Assembly: GCA_900766865.1 (NCBI GenBank)
Contig: CAAFXA010000496.1
Location: forward strand, 1 to 5,906
DNA from: an uncultured Akkermansia sp.
GTDB taxonomy: Bacteria; Verrucomicrobiota; Verrucomicrobiia; Verrucomicrobiales; Akkermansiaceae
Length of the DNA stretch: 5,906 nucleotides
Direction: 5' to 3'
Under the pieces are notes generated by a model. The model saw nothing but the letters and a program-made list of their open reading frames with translations, was not told where the DNA came from and ran no database searches. Position numbers and translations under genes: made by a program. Shown here in pieces: positions 1 to 5,906 of the stretch (positions within the stretch are counted from its first letter, which is position 1; each line of letters starts with the position of its first letter).

Positions 1-11
1 CACAAAGCGAT

Positions 12-60
12 GCTACATATTGAAGCCTGGGCATTATGCCACCCCTCCTTTCGTCGGGGT
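12..60. repeat. REP/BIME-like repeat module, degenerate copy
   Basis: The stretch TGAAGCCTGGGC (21-32) followed by ATTATGCC and a small hairpin ACCCC/GGGGT (41-45 and 56-60, ten-base loop) has the same order of parts as the better copy at 83-134: the TGAAGCC(C)TGGGC core, then an ATGCC box, then a second hairpin of unrelated stem sequence. The first arm of the core palindrome is absent here. The window edge may cut further copies. Confidence 0.55.
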
Positions 61-82
61 TCCAATATTTATACATCTCAAC

Positions 83-134
83 CCCAGGGCTGAAGCCCTG
101 GGCTACCATATGCCGCCTCGCCATACGGCGAGGC
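83..134. repeat. REP/BIME-like double palindrome
   Basis: There are two perfect 8-base-pair hairpins in a row. The first is CCCAGGGC-TGAA-GCCCTGGG (83-102) and the second GCCTCGCC-ATAC-GGCGAGGC (115-134), joined by a 12-base linker containing ATATGCC. The first belongs to a type of palindrome that I associate with RAYT (REP-associated tyrosine transposase, IS200-like) repeats in PVC-group and other genomes. No transposase gene is in the window, so it would be a non-autonomous copy. It lies just beyond the terminator of the outer-membrane protein gene, a usual site for such elements. Confidence 0.7.
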
Positions 135-138
135 TCGC

Positions 139-174
139 AAATTCCGCTCGCTTCGCTCGCCCGCCAAATTTCCG
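139..174. repeat. Short direct repeats next to the double palindrome
   Basis: GCTCGC occurs twice (146-151 and 155-160) around a TTC spacer, and the segment is bounded by AAATTCCG (139-146) and AAATTTCCG (166-174). CTCGCC at 156-161 can pair with GGCGAG at 127-132 as an alternative to the hairpin at 115-134. It is probably part of the same repeat element. No gene is seen anywhere in bases 1-180. Confidence 0.5.
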
Positions 175-185
175 TTTATCGGCTC

Positions 186-217
186 AAAAAAAAGGGCGAG
201 GCATATTGCCCCGCCCT
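186..217 (-). terminator. Intrinsic terminator of the outer-membrane protein gene
   Basis: On the minus strand a GC-rich stem (194-202 paired with 208-216, five-base loop 203-207) is followed directly by eight T (186-193 read in complement). The pair 199/211 is A-C on the plus strand and G-U in minus-strand RNA, which again supports minus-strand use. The hairpin begins 31 bases past the stop codon. Confidence 0.9.
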
Positions 218-248
218 CTGTTTTATTCGAACAGTTATATCTGCTGCA

Positions 249-923
249 TCAGAACTCCCAGCCGAGGCCGGCGCTTACGCTCACGCCCGTCTGCTGGTCA
301 TCGCGATAGCCGCCATCCCAGTTGGGGGTGGTCCAGTAGCCACGGAAGCCCACAGAGCCGATAACATACAGGTTCTCGCAGATGTCGTACTTCAAGCCCG
401 TCTCTACAGAATAAGCAAAACCGATATCGTCGGCTTCGGCCTTTTCTTTACCGCGGCCATTATCGGTAATCCAAGTATTGGAAGTCTTTATTTCCGTACG
501 ACCCAGACCGGCATTGGCACCAACGAACCAGGAAAGCTTCTCAGAGATGGGAGCAGTGTAGCGAACACCGGCCGTTACGGACCAGTTGGTAACCTCATCC
601 TTCCACTTGTACATTTCGTTATCTCCATTACCCCCCACACAGCGGCCGCTGCCATCGGCATAGGAGAAGCGCAGCGTAGCGGCCCAGTTCGGGGTCATGT
701 TGTACACGGCGGTCACATCCACACCCCAGGTGTTAATGTTGTGCATTTCATCATAGGCATCTGCCATAGTCCAGGTGTGTACACCGGCAACTTCGAGGGC
801 CCAGGGAGACGGAGTGGGAGCCACTACCGCCGGAACGTCCACTACAGTGATGGGAGCGGACTTAGCATCACCGGCCATTGCAGGAGCGGCGAAAGCGAGA
901 GCAAGAATGATTGTTTTTTTCAT
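249..923 (-). CDS. Small outer-membrane beta-barrel protein (8 strands, OmpA/OmpW-like size)
   Basis: A 224-residue predicted outer-membrane protein. The N-terminus MKKTIILALAFAAPAMA is a typical signal peptide with likely cleavage after Ala17 (A-M-A). A Pro/Val/Ala-rich linker (about 23-40) precedes a barrel of eight amphipathic strands at about 41-51, 64-75, 78-89, 110-123, 129-146, 164-180, 183-198 and 209-224. Short turns (for example NMTP, APISEK, ICEN) alternate with long loops (52-63, 90-109, 147-163, 199-208), as expected for periplasmic turns and surface loops. The chain ends GLGWEF, a C-terminal Phe of the kind recognised by the BAM assembly machinery. Two cysteines (Cys95 in a surface loop, Cys182 in a periplasmic turn) lie on opposite sides and are unlikely to pair. 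The start at MKKTII was preferred over an in-frame GTG 45 bases upstream because it opens the signal peptide. It has its own candidate promoter and terminator, so it is probably a single-gene unit. The ligand or role is unknown; a structural or porin-like protein is possible. Confidence 0.9.
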   Translation of the reverse strand: MKKTIILALAFAAPAMAGDAKSAPITVVDVPAVVAPTPSPWALEVAGVHTWTMADAYDEMHNINTWGVDVTAVYNMTPNWAATLRFSYADGSGRCVGGNGDNEMYKWKDEVTNWSVTAGVRYTAPISEKLSWFVGANAGLGRTEIKTSNTWITDNGRGKEKAEADDIGFAYSVETGLKYDICENLYVIGSVGFRGYWTTPNWDGGYRDDQQTGVSVSAGLGWEF

Positions 924-958
924 AATTGTGTAATGTGGTGTTGTTCTAACCAGTAATC

Positions 959-987
959 TATCTACCACATTGCAGTATGAAATGCAA
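959..987 (-). promoter_or_regulatory. Candidate promoter of the outer-membrane protein gene
   Basis: On the minus strand TTGCAT (982-987) and TAGATA (959-964) are separated by 17 bases, in the AT-rich gap after the upstream terminator. A start of transcription near 952 would give a leader of about 29 bases. The -35 box fits the sigma-70 consensus fairly well and the -10 box only weakly. An imperfectly placed dyad, TTGCA-N8-TGCAA (970-987), overlaps the -35 box and spacer and could be an operator. The need for a promoter here is well supported by the terminator upstream; the exact boxes are not. Confidence 0.35.
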
Positions 988-1032
988 GCAAAAAAGCTTA
1001 AAACAAATTAATTTTTTATTAGAGTTTAATCT

Positions 1033-1068
1033 AAAAAAAGGGTGACAGAACCGAAGTTCTGCCACCCT
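1033..1068 (-). terminator. Intrinsic terminator of the ilvD-transporter-ankyrin unit
   Basis: Read on the minus strand, a stem of 12 pairs (CAGAAC paired with GTTCTG inside GGGTG/CACCC) closes a TTCG tetraloop flanked by C and G, the very stable C(UUCG)G form, and is followed by seven T. Position 1045/1062 is an A-C mismatch on the plus strand but a G-U wobble in minus-strand RNA, so the hairpin is continuous only in that direction. It starts 16 bases after the ankyrin gene's stop codon. Confidence 0.92.
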
Positions 1069-1083
1069 GGGAACAAATATGGA

Positions 1084-2877
1084 TTACTGCACAGCGGGAA
1101 CAGCGGCGGCATCCTCCGCAGGAGCGGGGGCCGGCAGATCCAGCGTTGTGGCGGCGGGAGCCTCCGGCAGTGCGAAAGCAGCCGGGGCATCGTCCATGGA
1201 CAACTCCTCCGCTGCGGGAGCAGGAGCCACAGCCGGGGCGGGAGCCACAGCGGGAGTGGGCAGCTCGGGAGTATCGGGCTGAGCAGGAGCGCTGTCCACA
1301 GCGGGGGCTGTGGGCTGCATCACCGTGTTAAGGTGGGCTGCGGTCTTGGACAGGCCAAACTGCAGGGCAATGTCGAGAGCATTGCGACCCTCCTTATCCT
1401 CTGCAAGCAGAACAGACTCATGTTTTTCGTCTTTCTTGGCGAGCTCTGCCTCCAGCTTAGCAATAGCCTTCAACTGGCCAAGCACAAAGTAGTGGATAGC
1501 ATCGTCGTACTCCTGAGTATTTTCTGCCTGAGCAGCGCCCTGCACCATCTGAAGCAGCACAGAAAGGCCGGTTTCCTTGTCCTTCTCGAGGATGGAGGAA
1601 CCCAGGCGTTCAGCGCGAGCCTCACCGCTCATGCGGGCCATGTCATCCGTCAGCTCAGCCAGATTTCGAGCGGCGGGCGGAGTGGCGAGCAGAGCCATGG
1701 TGGCCTTGTAGGCCTCCTCGCGGGGCTTGGAGAAGATGAGGGAGAAGATGAAGGTATCGCGCTTGTTGTAAGCACCCTCACCATTAGCCACGAGCTGAGC
1801 GGCGGTCATATCCTCGCCATTCTTCATATCGGCTCTGGCACCGAGAGAGAGCAGCATCTCCACCACCTCGTTGTTGCCACGCATGGCGGCAAGCATGAGG
1901 GGTGTGAAGCCGTTCTTCTCCTGGGCATTAATATCCAGCCCGGCCTCTGCCAGCAGCAGCGTGCAATAGGGCATGCCGCTCCAGGCAGCCCAGTGCATGG
2001 CGGTGAAGCCATCATTATCCTTAGCCTGCACATCAATGCCGGGCTGGGAAAGGAGGTTCTGCACATAGTAGAGGCGAGCAAGGTCGCGAGTCAGGGCGTC
2101 CTTGGGGTTATTGTAGTTGGCATACACGGCCCACATGAGGGGGGTACGGCCGGTGGCATCCTTCGTATTCACGAAAGCGGGGTCGGCACTCACGCCGCTT
2201 GCCAGCTCGCGCAGGTACACATTGTCGATTTCCTCGCCGGTCTTCTTATCGGTCTCCAGAGCGCCCTTACGAATGAGGGATACGAGGGAGTCCGTGACGT
2301 TGGTCTGCTCGAAGGGCTTCATCGCGAGGTTGCAGAGGTAGCCCAGGGTACCCATGACAAGCAGGAGCTTAAGCATATCCTCCACAATACCGCCCCAGGA
2401 GGTGCCGGTAAAGGGCACGCCGGGGAACTTGGGGTTCTCGCCGTAGTCGTTCGTGCCGGCCTGAGAGGGCAGCAGGAAGAACACCAGCAGAGCCACATGC
2501 AGCACACCGCCAAAACCGCACACCAGAAGCCCCGTGGCGTATCCCACCCACTCCGGCTGAGGACCTTCTGCAAATACCTGCAGGCCTACGAGAGCGGCGG
2601 AAAGGACTTCCACAACAACAAGCATCCAGAAGAAGAAGCGGCTCACCCCCGCATCATGCAGGCGACGGACCACATGCCACTGAATGCAGATGAGGTAGAA
2701 AGCCATGAGTGCCAAGCTCGCAAACTCCAGCTTGGGCATGATGTTGGCTACTACCTGCTGGGTGAACTGCAGTACTGTGAGGGTAACAAAGGCGACCAGC
2801 AGCACCAGATACGGCAGGAATACGGGCCAGAACTTGGCGCGAGTCTCACGCCCGGCGTTGATTTTAGTATCAGACAT
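1084..2877 (-). CDS. DUF805-like membrane domain fused to ankyrin repeats and a Pro/Ala-rich tail
   Basis: A 597-residue protein of unknown function. Residues 17-137 hold four hydrophobic segments (about 17-38, 50-70, 80-102, 110-137). RRLHDAGVSRFFFW (71-84) and GTNDYGENP (141-149) match the two hallmarks of DUF805 membrane proteins (RRLHD-G-S and N-YG-NP). A fifth hydrophobic segment lies at 163-185. Ankyrin repeats follow: one at 242-285 (TGRTPLMWA) interrupted by an insertion, then two clean ones at 289-320 (DGFTAMHWAAWSG) and 322-352 (NGFTPLMLAAMRGN). Degenerate repeats are at about 355-370 and 496-518 (EGRNALDIALQFG). Residues 375-490 are helical with a coiled-coil-like stretch (465-485). 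The tail 521-597 is Pro/Ala-rich, acidic and probably disordered. The ankyrin part probably binds another protein; which side of the membrane it faces is not certain, though family topology suggests the cytoplasm. It begins 22 bases after the transporter stop, without a Shine-Dalgarno, and is followed by a strong terminator. No catalytic motif is seen. Confidence 0.9.
   Translation of the reverse strand: MSDTKINAGRETRAKFWPVFLPYLVLLVAFVTLTVLQFTQQVVANIMPKLEFASLALMAFYLICIQWHVVRRLHDAGVSRFFFWMLVVVEVLSAALVGLQVFAEGPQPEWVGYATGLLVCGFGGVLHVALLVFFLLPSQAGTNDYGENPKFPGVPFTGTSWGGIVEDMLKLLLVMGTLGYLCNLAMKPFEQTNVTDSLVSLIRKGALETDKKTGEEIDNVYLRELASGVSADPAFVNTKDATGRTPLMWAVYANYNNPKDALTRDLARLYYVQNLLSQPGIDVQAKDNDGFTAMHWAAWSGMPYCTLLLAEAGLDINAQEKNGFTPLMLAAMRGNNEVVEMLLSLGARADMKNGEDMTAAQLVANGEGAYNKRDTFIFSLIFSKPREEAYKATMALLATPPAARNLAELTDDMARMSGEARAERLGSSILEKDKETGLSVLLQMVQGAAQAENTQEYDDAIHYFVLGQLKAIAKLEAELAKKDEKHESVLLAEDKEGRNALDIALQFGLSKTAAHLNTVMQPTAPAVDSAPAQPDTPELPTPAVAPAPAVAPAPAAEELSMDDAPAAFALPEAPAATTLDLPAPAPAEDAAAVPAVQ
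1221..1256 (-). repeat. 18-base tandem repeat inside the ankyrin gene
   Basis: Two adjacent 18-base units (1221-1238 and 1239-1256) match at 15 of 18 positions and encode the repeated AVAPAP in the Pro/Ala-rich tail. Being in frame, gain or loss of a unit would change the tail length without breaking the gene. Confidence 0.7.
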
Positions 2878-2899
2878 GGTATATGAGATTTTCTATGGG

Positions 2900-4402
2900 T
2901 TAGGCGTTCTGGGTGGCGGGTTCTTCCTTCTCGGCAGCTGCCTCAGCCTCATCAGCCTTCTCGGCGGCATCCTCCTCCGGGTGGTCGGACACGAAGCTGT
3001 CCTTGGTAAGAATGATGGCCAGCGGGGAGATGACAGCCATGATGAGGTAGAGCGTCCACATCAGCTCGGGTGAATGCCAGAAGTCAATGTGACCGGAATC
3101 CATCTTAGCGGCAATACCATCGTAGCAGAAGTAGGAAACGAGCAGACCGCCCACCACGCCATTTATCGGCTTGGCAATGAACATGGGCAGAGCGGAAAGG
3201 GACATGTAGGAAGCCACCTTGTCCTTGGGAGCCACGCGGGCCACATACTCGGAGAATCGGGGGCTGAAGAGCAGCTCACCGGCGGCAAAGATGATAATCT
3301 GCGCAGCCACGGCAAAGAAGTAGGCCTGACCGATGGTCTCGATACCGGGAATGACGAAATACCACTCCGGCGGGATTGCCAGCAGCACCATGGACGCAGC
3401 AGAGATGGACATACCGGAAATCATGAGCTTAACCGTGGAGAAACGATTAAGAATGGGGATGATTAAGATAAGGCCGGTAATAATAATGAACGGATTGAAG
3501 GAGTTAATGATACCCAGATCGAAGTCATCACCAATCGTACGGGTGTAGTACTGCGGCATCACAAGGAACTGCAGCGTGAACACCAGACGCACACCGAGGG
3601 TGAGCACCAGGAACACAATCAGTTTCTGGAATGCGCGCTCGCGAGCTACCTCGCCAATCAGCTGCAAGGGGCGGCGCTGGGCGGCCTCCTTCTTAGCAAT
3701 GCGCTCCTCGGGCACTGCATAATGATTCTCATCGATGAAGCGGGTGAAGATGAAGGCCACCACGTTGCAGGCGGTACCAAAATTAATCACCCAGAACAGA
3801 CCATCCACACCATCGCAAGCGCCGCGAATGGGGTCTACCACGGCGAAACCGGCCAGCAGAGCGCCGATATTCATGAACAGGTAGTAGAAGTTGAAACCTG
3901 TCGGGCGGGCACGCAGCGTCGTGAAACGGCGGATGGAGGTGGAGATACAGGGACTCATGAACGCCGTACCGAAGGACAGAACGCCAATACCGGCTATCAC
4001 GAAGTAACGGGAAGCGTCCTGACTCATCTCCAGTACCTGAGTACCGAAGTCAGAGCCGAGAGCCATAATCAGACGACCGCCAATCAGCAGAGTGAAGCCG
4101 ATGAGGTAGGTGCGCTTCAGGCCGATGATGTCGCAAATCGTGCCCACTGCGAATACGAACAGGGACAGGAACAGGGTGTACATACCCACCCAGAAGGGAG
4201 CGTCCGCATCGCGGAAACCGCAGTAATCCTTCAGGAAGAGGGTGAACACGATAATAAGAGAGAAATACGACAGACCATCAAAGAATTGAATGAAGTTGGT
4301 CAGCCAGAAGTCCTTGCCGCACTCGCGCAGCACTTTGAACTCTGAGAAGTATTTCACAATCGGGTTGGCACTGGTTGCCAGCTGGTTGTTTTCTTCGCTC
4401 AT
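2900..4402 (-). CDS. POT/PTR2-like major facilitator superfamily transporter
   Basis: This is a 500-residue inner-membrane secondary transporter with about 12 predicted helices (roughly 32-58, 70-89, 97-115, 132-155, 170-190, 202-222, 259-283, 296-318, 325-343, 357-378, 397-425, 447-466). A charged cytoplasmic loop at 223-257 divides the two halves. Signs of the proton-dependent oligopeptide (POT/PTR2) branch are the MFS loop motif GTICDIIGLKR (87-97), FNFYYLFMNIGALLAG (170-185), which resembles the PTR2 signature, and GELLFSPRFSEYVARVAP (375-392), which resembles the family's GELL-SP-AP motif. The helix-1 ExxER motif of true POT proteins appears here as QFFDG (39-43), so proton coupling or substrate may differ. 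The tail (472-500) is Glu/Ala/Lys-rich and soluble. The start at MSEENNQ was chosen because helix 1 follows at a normal distance; the frame stays open upstream, but extending it would run into ilvD. No Shine-Dalgarno is seen. It lies between ilvD and the ankyrin gene in one likely operon. The substrate is unknown; peptides are the family default, not something the sequence shows. Confidence 0.9.
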   Translation of the reverse strand: MSEENNQLATSANPIVKYFSEFKVLRECGKDFWLTNFIQFFDGLSYFSLIIVFTLFLKDYCGFRDADAPFWVGMYTLFLSLFVFAVGTICDIIGLKRTYLIGFTLLIGGRLIMALGSDFGTQVLEMSQDASRYFVIAGIGVLSFGTAFMSPCISTSIRRFTTLRARPTGFNFYYLFMNIGALLAGFAVVDPIRGACDGVDGLFWVINFGTACNVVAFIFTRFIDENHYAVPEERIAKKEAAQRRPLQLIGEVARERAFQKLIVFLVLTLGVRLVFTLQFLVMPQYYTRTIGDDFDLGIINSFNPFIIITGLILIIPILNRFSTVKLMISGMSISAASMVLLAIPPEWYFVIPGIETIGQAYFFAVAAQIIIFAAGELLFSPRFSEYVARVAPKDKVASYMSLSALPMFIAKPINGVVGGLLVSYFCYDGIAAKMDSGHIDFWHSPELMWTLYLIMAVISPLAIILTKDSFVSDHPEEDAAEKADEAEAAAEKEEPATQNA

Positions 4403-4430
4403 TGTTTTGGTGTTGTGGGGTGTGTTTTCT

Positions 4431-5906
4431 TTACTGCAGCACAGCGCCACGGCTGGCGTTGGTAGCCAGCTTGCGGTAGCGCTTGAGCCACTTACCGGAA
4501 ATCTCCTGCATGGTGGGCTGCCACTCGGCGCGGCGGGCAGCAATCTCCTCCTCGCTCAGCTCGGCTGCGAGGGTGCGGTTGGGAATGTCGATGGAAATGA
4601 TGTCGCCATCCTTCAGCAGGCCGATGAGACCGCCCTCGGCGGCCTCGGGTGAGACGTGGCCGATACAGGCACCATGTGTTGCACCGGAGAAGCGGCCATC
4701 CGTAATCAGAGCCACGCAATTACCCAGGCCCTTACCCATGATATAGCTGGTGGGGGCCAGCATCTCCTGCATACCGGGGCCACCCTTGGGGCCTTCGTTG
4801 CGGATGACGACCACATCGCCGGCCTTCACCTTGTCTGCAAGAATTCCGGCGCAGGCTTCCTCCTGGCTCTCGAAAATAACAGCCGGGCCACGGTGCACCA
4901 GCATCTCGGGCAGCACACCGGCCTTCTTCACAATACCGCCCTGCTCTGCCAGATTGCCGAAGAGCACAGCCAGACCGCCATCCTTGGAATAAGCGTTGTC
5001 GATGGTGCGGATAACGGCAGAGTCCTTTGTGGAAAGGCCCTCCATCTGCTCACCAAGCGTCTTGCCGCTCACAGTCGGCACATTGGTGTTAAGGGCACCG
5101 GGAATCTTATTAATCTCGGCCAGCACGGTCATGATACCACCGGCACGCAGCACGTCGTGCATGTGGTAGCGGCTGCTGGGAGCCACCTTGCAGATATTGG
5201 GAGTACGGCGGGAAATCTCGTCAATGCGGCGCAGGTCGTAGTCCAGGCCAGCTTCGGCGGCAAAGGCCAGCGTGTGCAGCACGGTGTTGGAGGAACCACC
5301 CATTGCCATATCGCAGGTGAAGGCGTTGTCAATAGCAGCCTCGGTGATGAGGTCGCGGGGCAGCGGGCCACCCTGCAGAGCCATCTCCACAGCGCGGCGA
5401 GCGGCAGCACGCCACTTTTCCTTACGCTCCTCGGAAAGCGCCAGCAGTGTACCATTGCCCGGCAGAGCAAGGCCAAGCACCTCGCAGAGGCAGTTCATAG
5501 AATTAGCTGTGAACATGCCGGAGCAGGAACCAGCCCCCGGGCAGGCATTACACTCGATGTGGTGCAGGTCATCCTCCGTAATCTTACCAGCCTTGCAAGC
5601 AGCAACAGCCTCGAACACACTGTTGAGGTCCAGGTCCTCGCCATTGCGCCCCTTGCCTACGGCCATGGGGCCACCAGAACAGAATATCGTGGGAATATTG
5701 CAGCGCAGCGCACCCATTACCATGCCGGGTACAATCTTGTCGCAGTTGGGAATGCAGATGCAGGCGTCGAACGCATGGGCGCTGAGCATTGTTTCCACGC
5801 TGTCGGCTATCAGCTCGCGGCTTGCCAGGGAAAACTTCATACCATGGTGAGCCATGGCGATACCATCACACACACCAATCAGATTGAACTCAATGGGAGT
5901 ACCACC
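4431..5906 (-). CDS. ilvD: Dihydroxy-acid dehydratase, 5' end cut off by window edge
   Basis: This enzyme dehydrates 2,3-dihydroxy-isovalerate and 2,3-dihydroxy-3-methylvalerate to the 2-keto acids that precede valine, leucine and isoleucine; it is a cytoplasmic [2Fe-2S], Mg-dependent enzyme of the IlvD/Edd family. The frame is open to the last base, and 491 residues are visible, beginning [18 protein letters not shown]. Against a usual length of about 555-560 for the short class, some 65 residues are missing, including the region of the first cluster cysteine. Family signature 1 is seen as [13 protein letters not shown] (visible residues 54-66, with Cys55 as cluster ligand, Asp56 and Lys57 at the metal site). 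A second cluster cysteine lies in [10 protein letters not shown] (Cys128). [13 protein letters not shown] (370-382) and signature 2, [11 protein letters not shown] (402-412), with the Ser407 taken as the catalytic base in this family, are intact. The match is to IlvD rather than the related Edd. The stop is 28 bases before the transporter start, with no hairpin between, so co-transcription is likely. No frameshift is seen. Confidence 0.97.
   Translation of the reverse strand, partial: GGTPIEFNLIGVCDGIAMAHHGMKFSLASRELIADSVETMLSAHAFDACICIPNCDKIVPGMVMGALRCNIPTIFCSGGPMAVGKGRNGEDLDLNSVFEAVAACKAGKITEDDLHHIECNACPGAGSCSGMFTANSMNCLCEVLGLALPGNGTLLALSEERKEKWRAAARRAVEMALQGGPLPRDLITEAAIDNAFTCDMAMGGSSNTVLHTLAFAAEAGLDYDLRRIDEISRRTPNICKVAPSSRYHMHDVLRAGGIMTVLAEINKIPGALNTNVPTVSGKTLGEQMEGLSTKDSAVIRTIDNAYSKDGGLAVLFGNLAEQGGIVKKAGVLPEMLVHRGPAVIFESQEEACAGILADKVKAGDVVVIRNEGPKGGPGMQEMLAPTSYIMGKGLGNCVALITDGRFSGATHGACIGHVSPEAAEGGLIGLLKDGDIISIDIPNRTLAAELSEEEIAARRAEWQPTMQEISGKWLKRYRKLATNASRGAVLQ

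Noticed and set aside
12..174. A CRISPR array or an integrated element end at the left edge.
   Set aside because: The repeats are palindromic modules of unequal sequence without regular spacers, and there is no cas, integrase or transposase gene in the window.
36..956. A 306-residue open frame on the plus strand opposite the outer-membrane protein gene.
   Set aside because: It runs across the repeat cluster and a terminator, and the minus strand encodes a convincing signal peptide and barrel.
924..968. Extending the outer-membrane protein by 15 residues to an upstream GTG.
   Set aside because: It would put MVDRLLVRTTPHYTI before a well-formed signal peptide and would overlap the candidate -10 box.
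1822..2154. The ankyrin repeats as a secreted host-targeting effector.
   Set aside because: The protein begins with several membrane helices and lacks a secretion signal of that kind; its operon context is metabolic and transport-related.
1042..2886. A 614-residue open frame on the plus strand opposite the ankyrin gene.
   Set aside because: It mirrors the minus-strand gene almost exactly, its product is His/Gly/Ser-rich low-complexity without domains, and the opposite strand encodes clear ankyrin and DUF805 motifs. GC-rich codon use readily opens the antisense frame.
2878..2899. A terminator or promoter between the transporter and ankyrin genes.
   Set aside because: The 22-base gap has no hairpin or T-tract and is too short for a convincing separate promoter.
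4403..4543. Extending the transporter by 47 residues upstream.
   Set aside because: The extension lies mostly inside ilvD's coding end in another frame, and the added residues are unlike a transporter N-terminus.
4431..5906. Phosphogluconate dehydratase (Edd) instead of IlvD.
   Set aside because: The same superfamily, but the visible motifs and their spacing, the inferred length of about 556 residues and the C-terminus ([13 protein letters not shown]) fit the IlvD type.

Overview
The window carries four protein-coding genes, all on the minus strand, plus a short repeat-bearing non-coding end. In transcription order (right to left) they are: the 3' part of ilvD (dihydroxy-acid dehydratase, its start lies beyond base 5906); a POT/PTR2-like major facilitator transporter; a membrane protein that joins a DUF805-type membrane domain to ankyrin repeats and a Pro/Ala-rich tail; and a small 8-stranded outer-membrane beta-barrel protein. 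No tRNA, rRNA, CRISPR array, transposase gene or phage gene was seen.

Layout: ilvD, the transporter and the ankyrin protein are separated by only 28 and 22 bases with no hairpin between them, so they look like one transcription unit. It ends at a strong intrinsic terminator (about 1033-1068) with a UUCG loop and a U-tract on the minus strand. The barrel gene follows after a 160-base gap that holds this terminator and a candidate promoter, and has its own terminator (about 186-217). Bases 1-180 hold two copies of a REP/BIME-like palindromic module and no gene. The longest gene-free stretch is the first 248 bases.

Organism: the signal peptide and the barrel protein ending in Phe show a Gram-negative envelope. 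GC is moderately high, none of the three visible starts has a Shine-Dalgarno sequence, and the CCCAGGGC-TGAA-GCCCTGGG palindromes resemble repeats I associate with PVC-group genomes. Together these fit a Verrucomicrobiota-like (possibly Akkermansia-related) bacterium. This is an inference of low to moderate confidence, since no rRNA or marker gene is present.

Function together: ilvD makes the 2-keto acid precursors of valine, leucine and isoleucine. The transporter belongs to a superfamily branch that usually moves small peptides, but its canonical proton-coupling motif is altered, so substrate and coupling are open. The DUF805-ankyrin protein has no function I can assign. The tight linkage of the transporter and the ankyrin protein is the most interesting context, as the ankyrin part could bind or regulate a membrane partner. 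No defence or other known multi-gene system is recognisable here.
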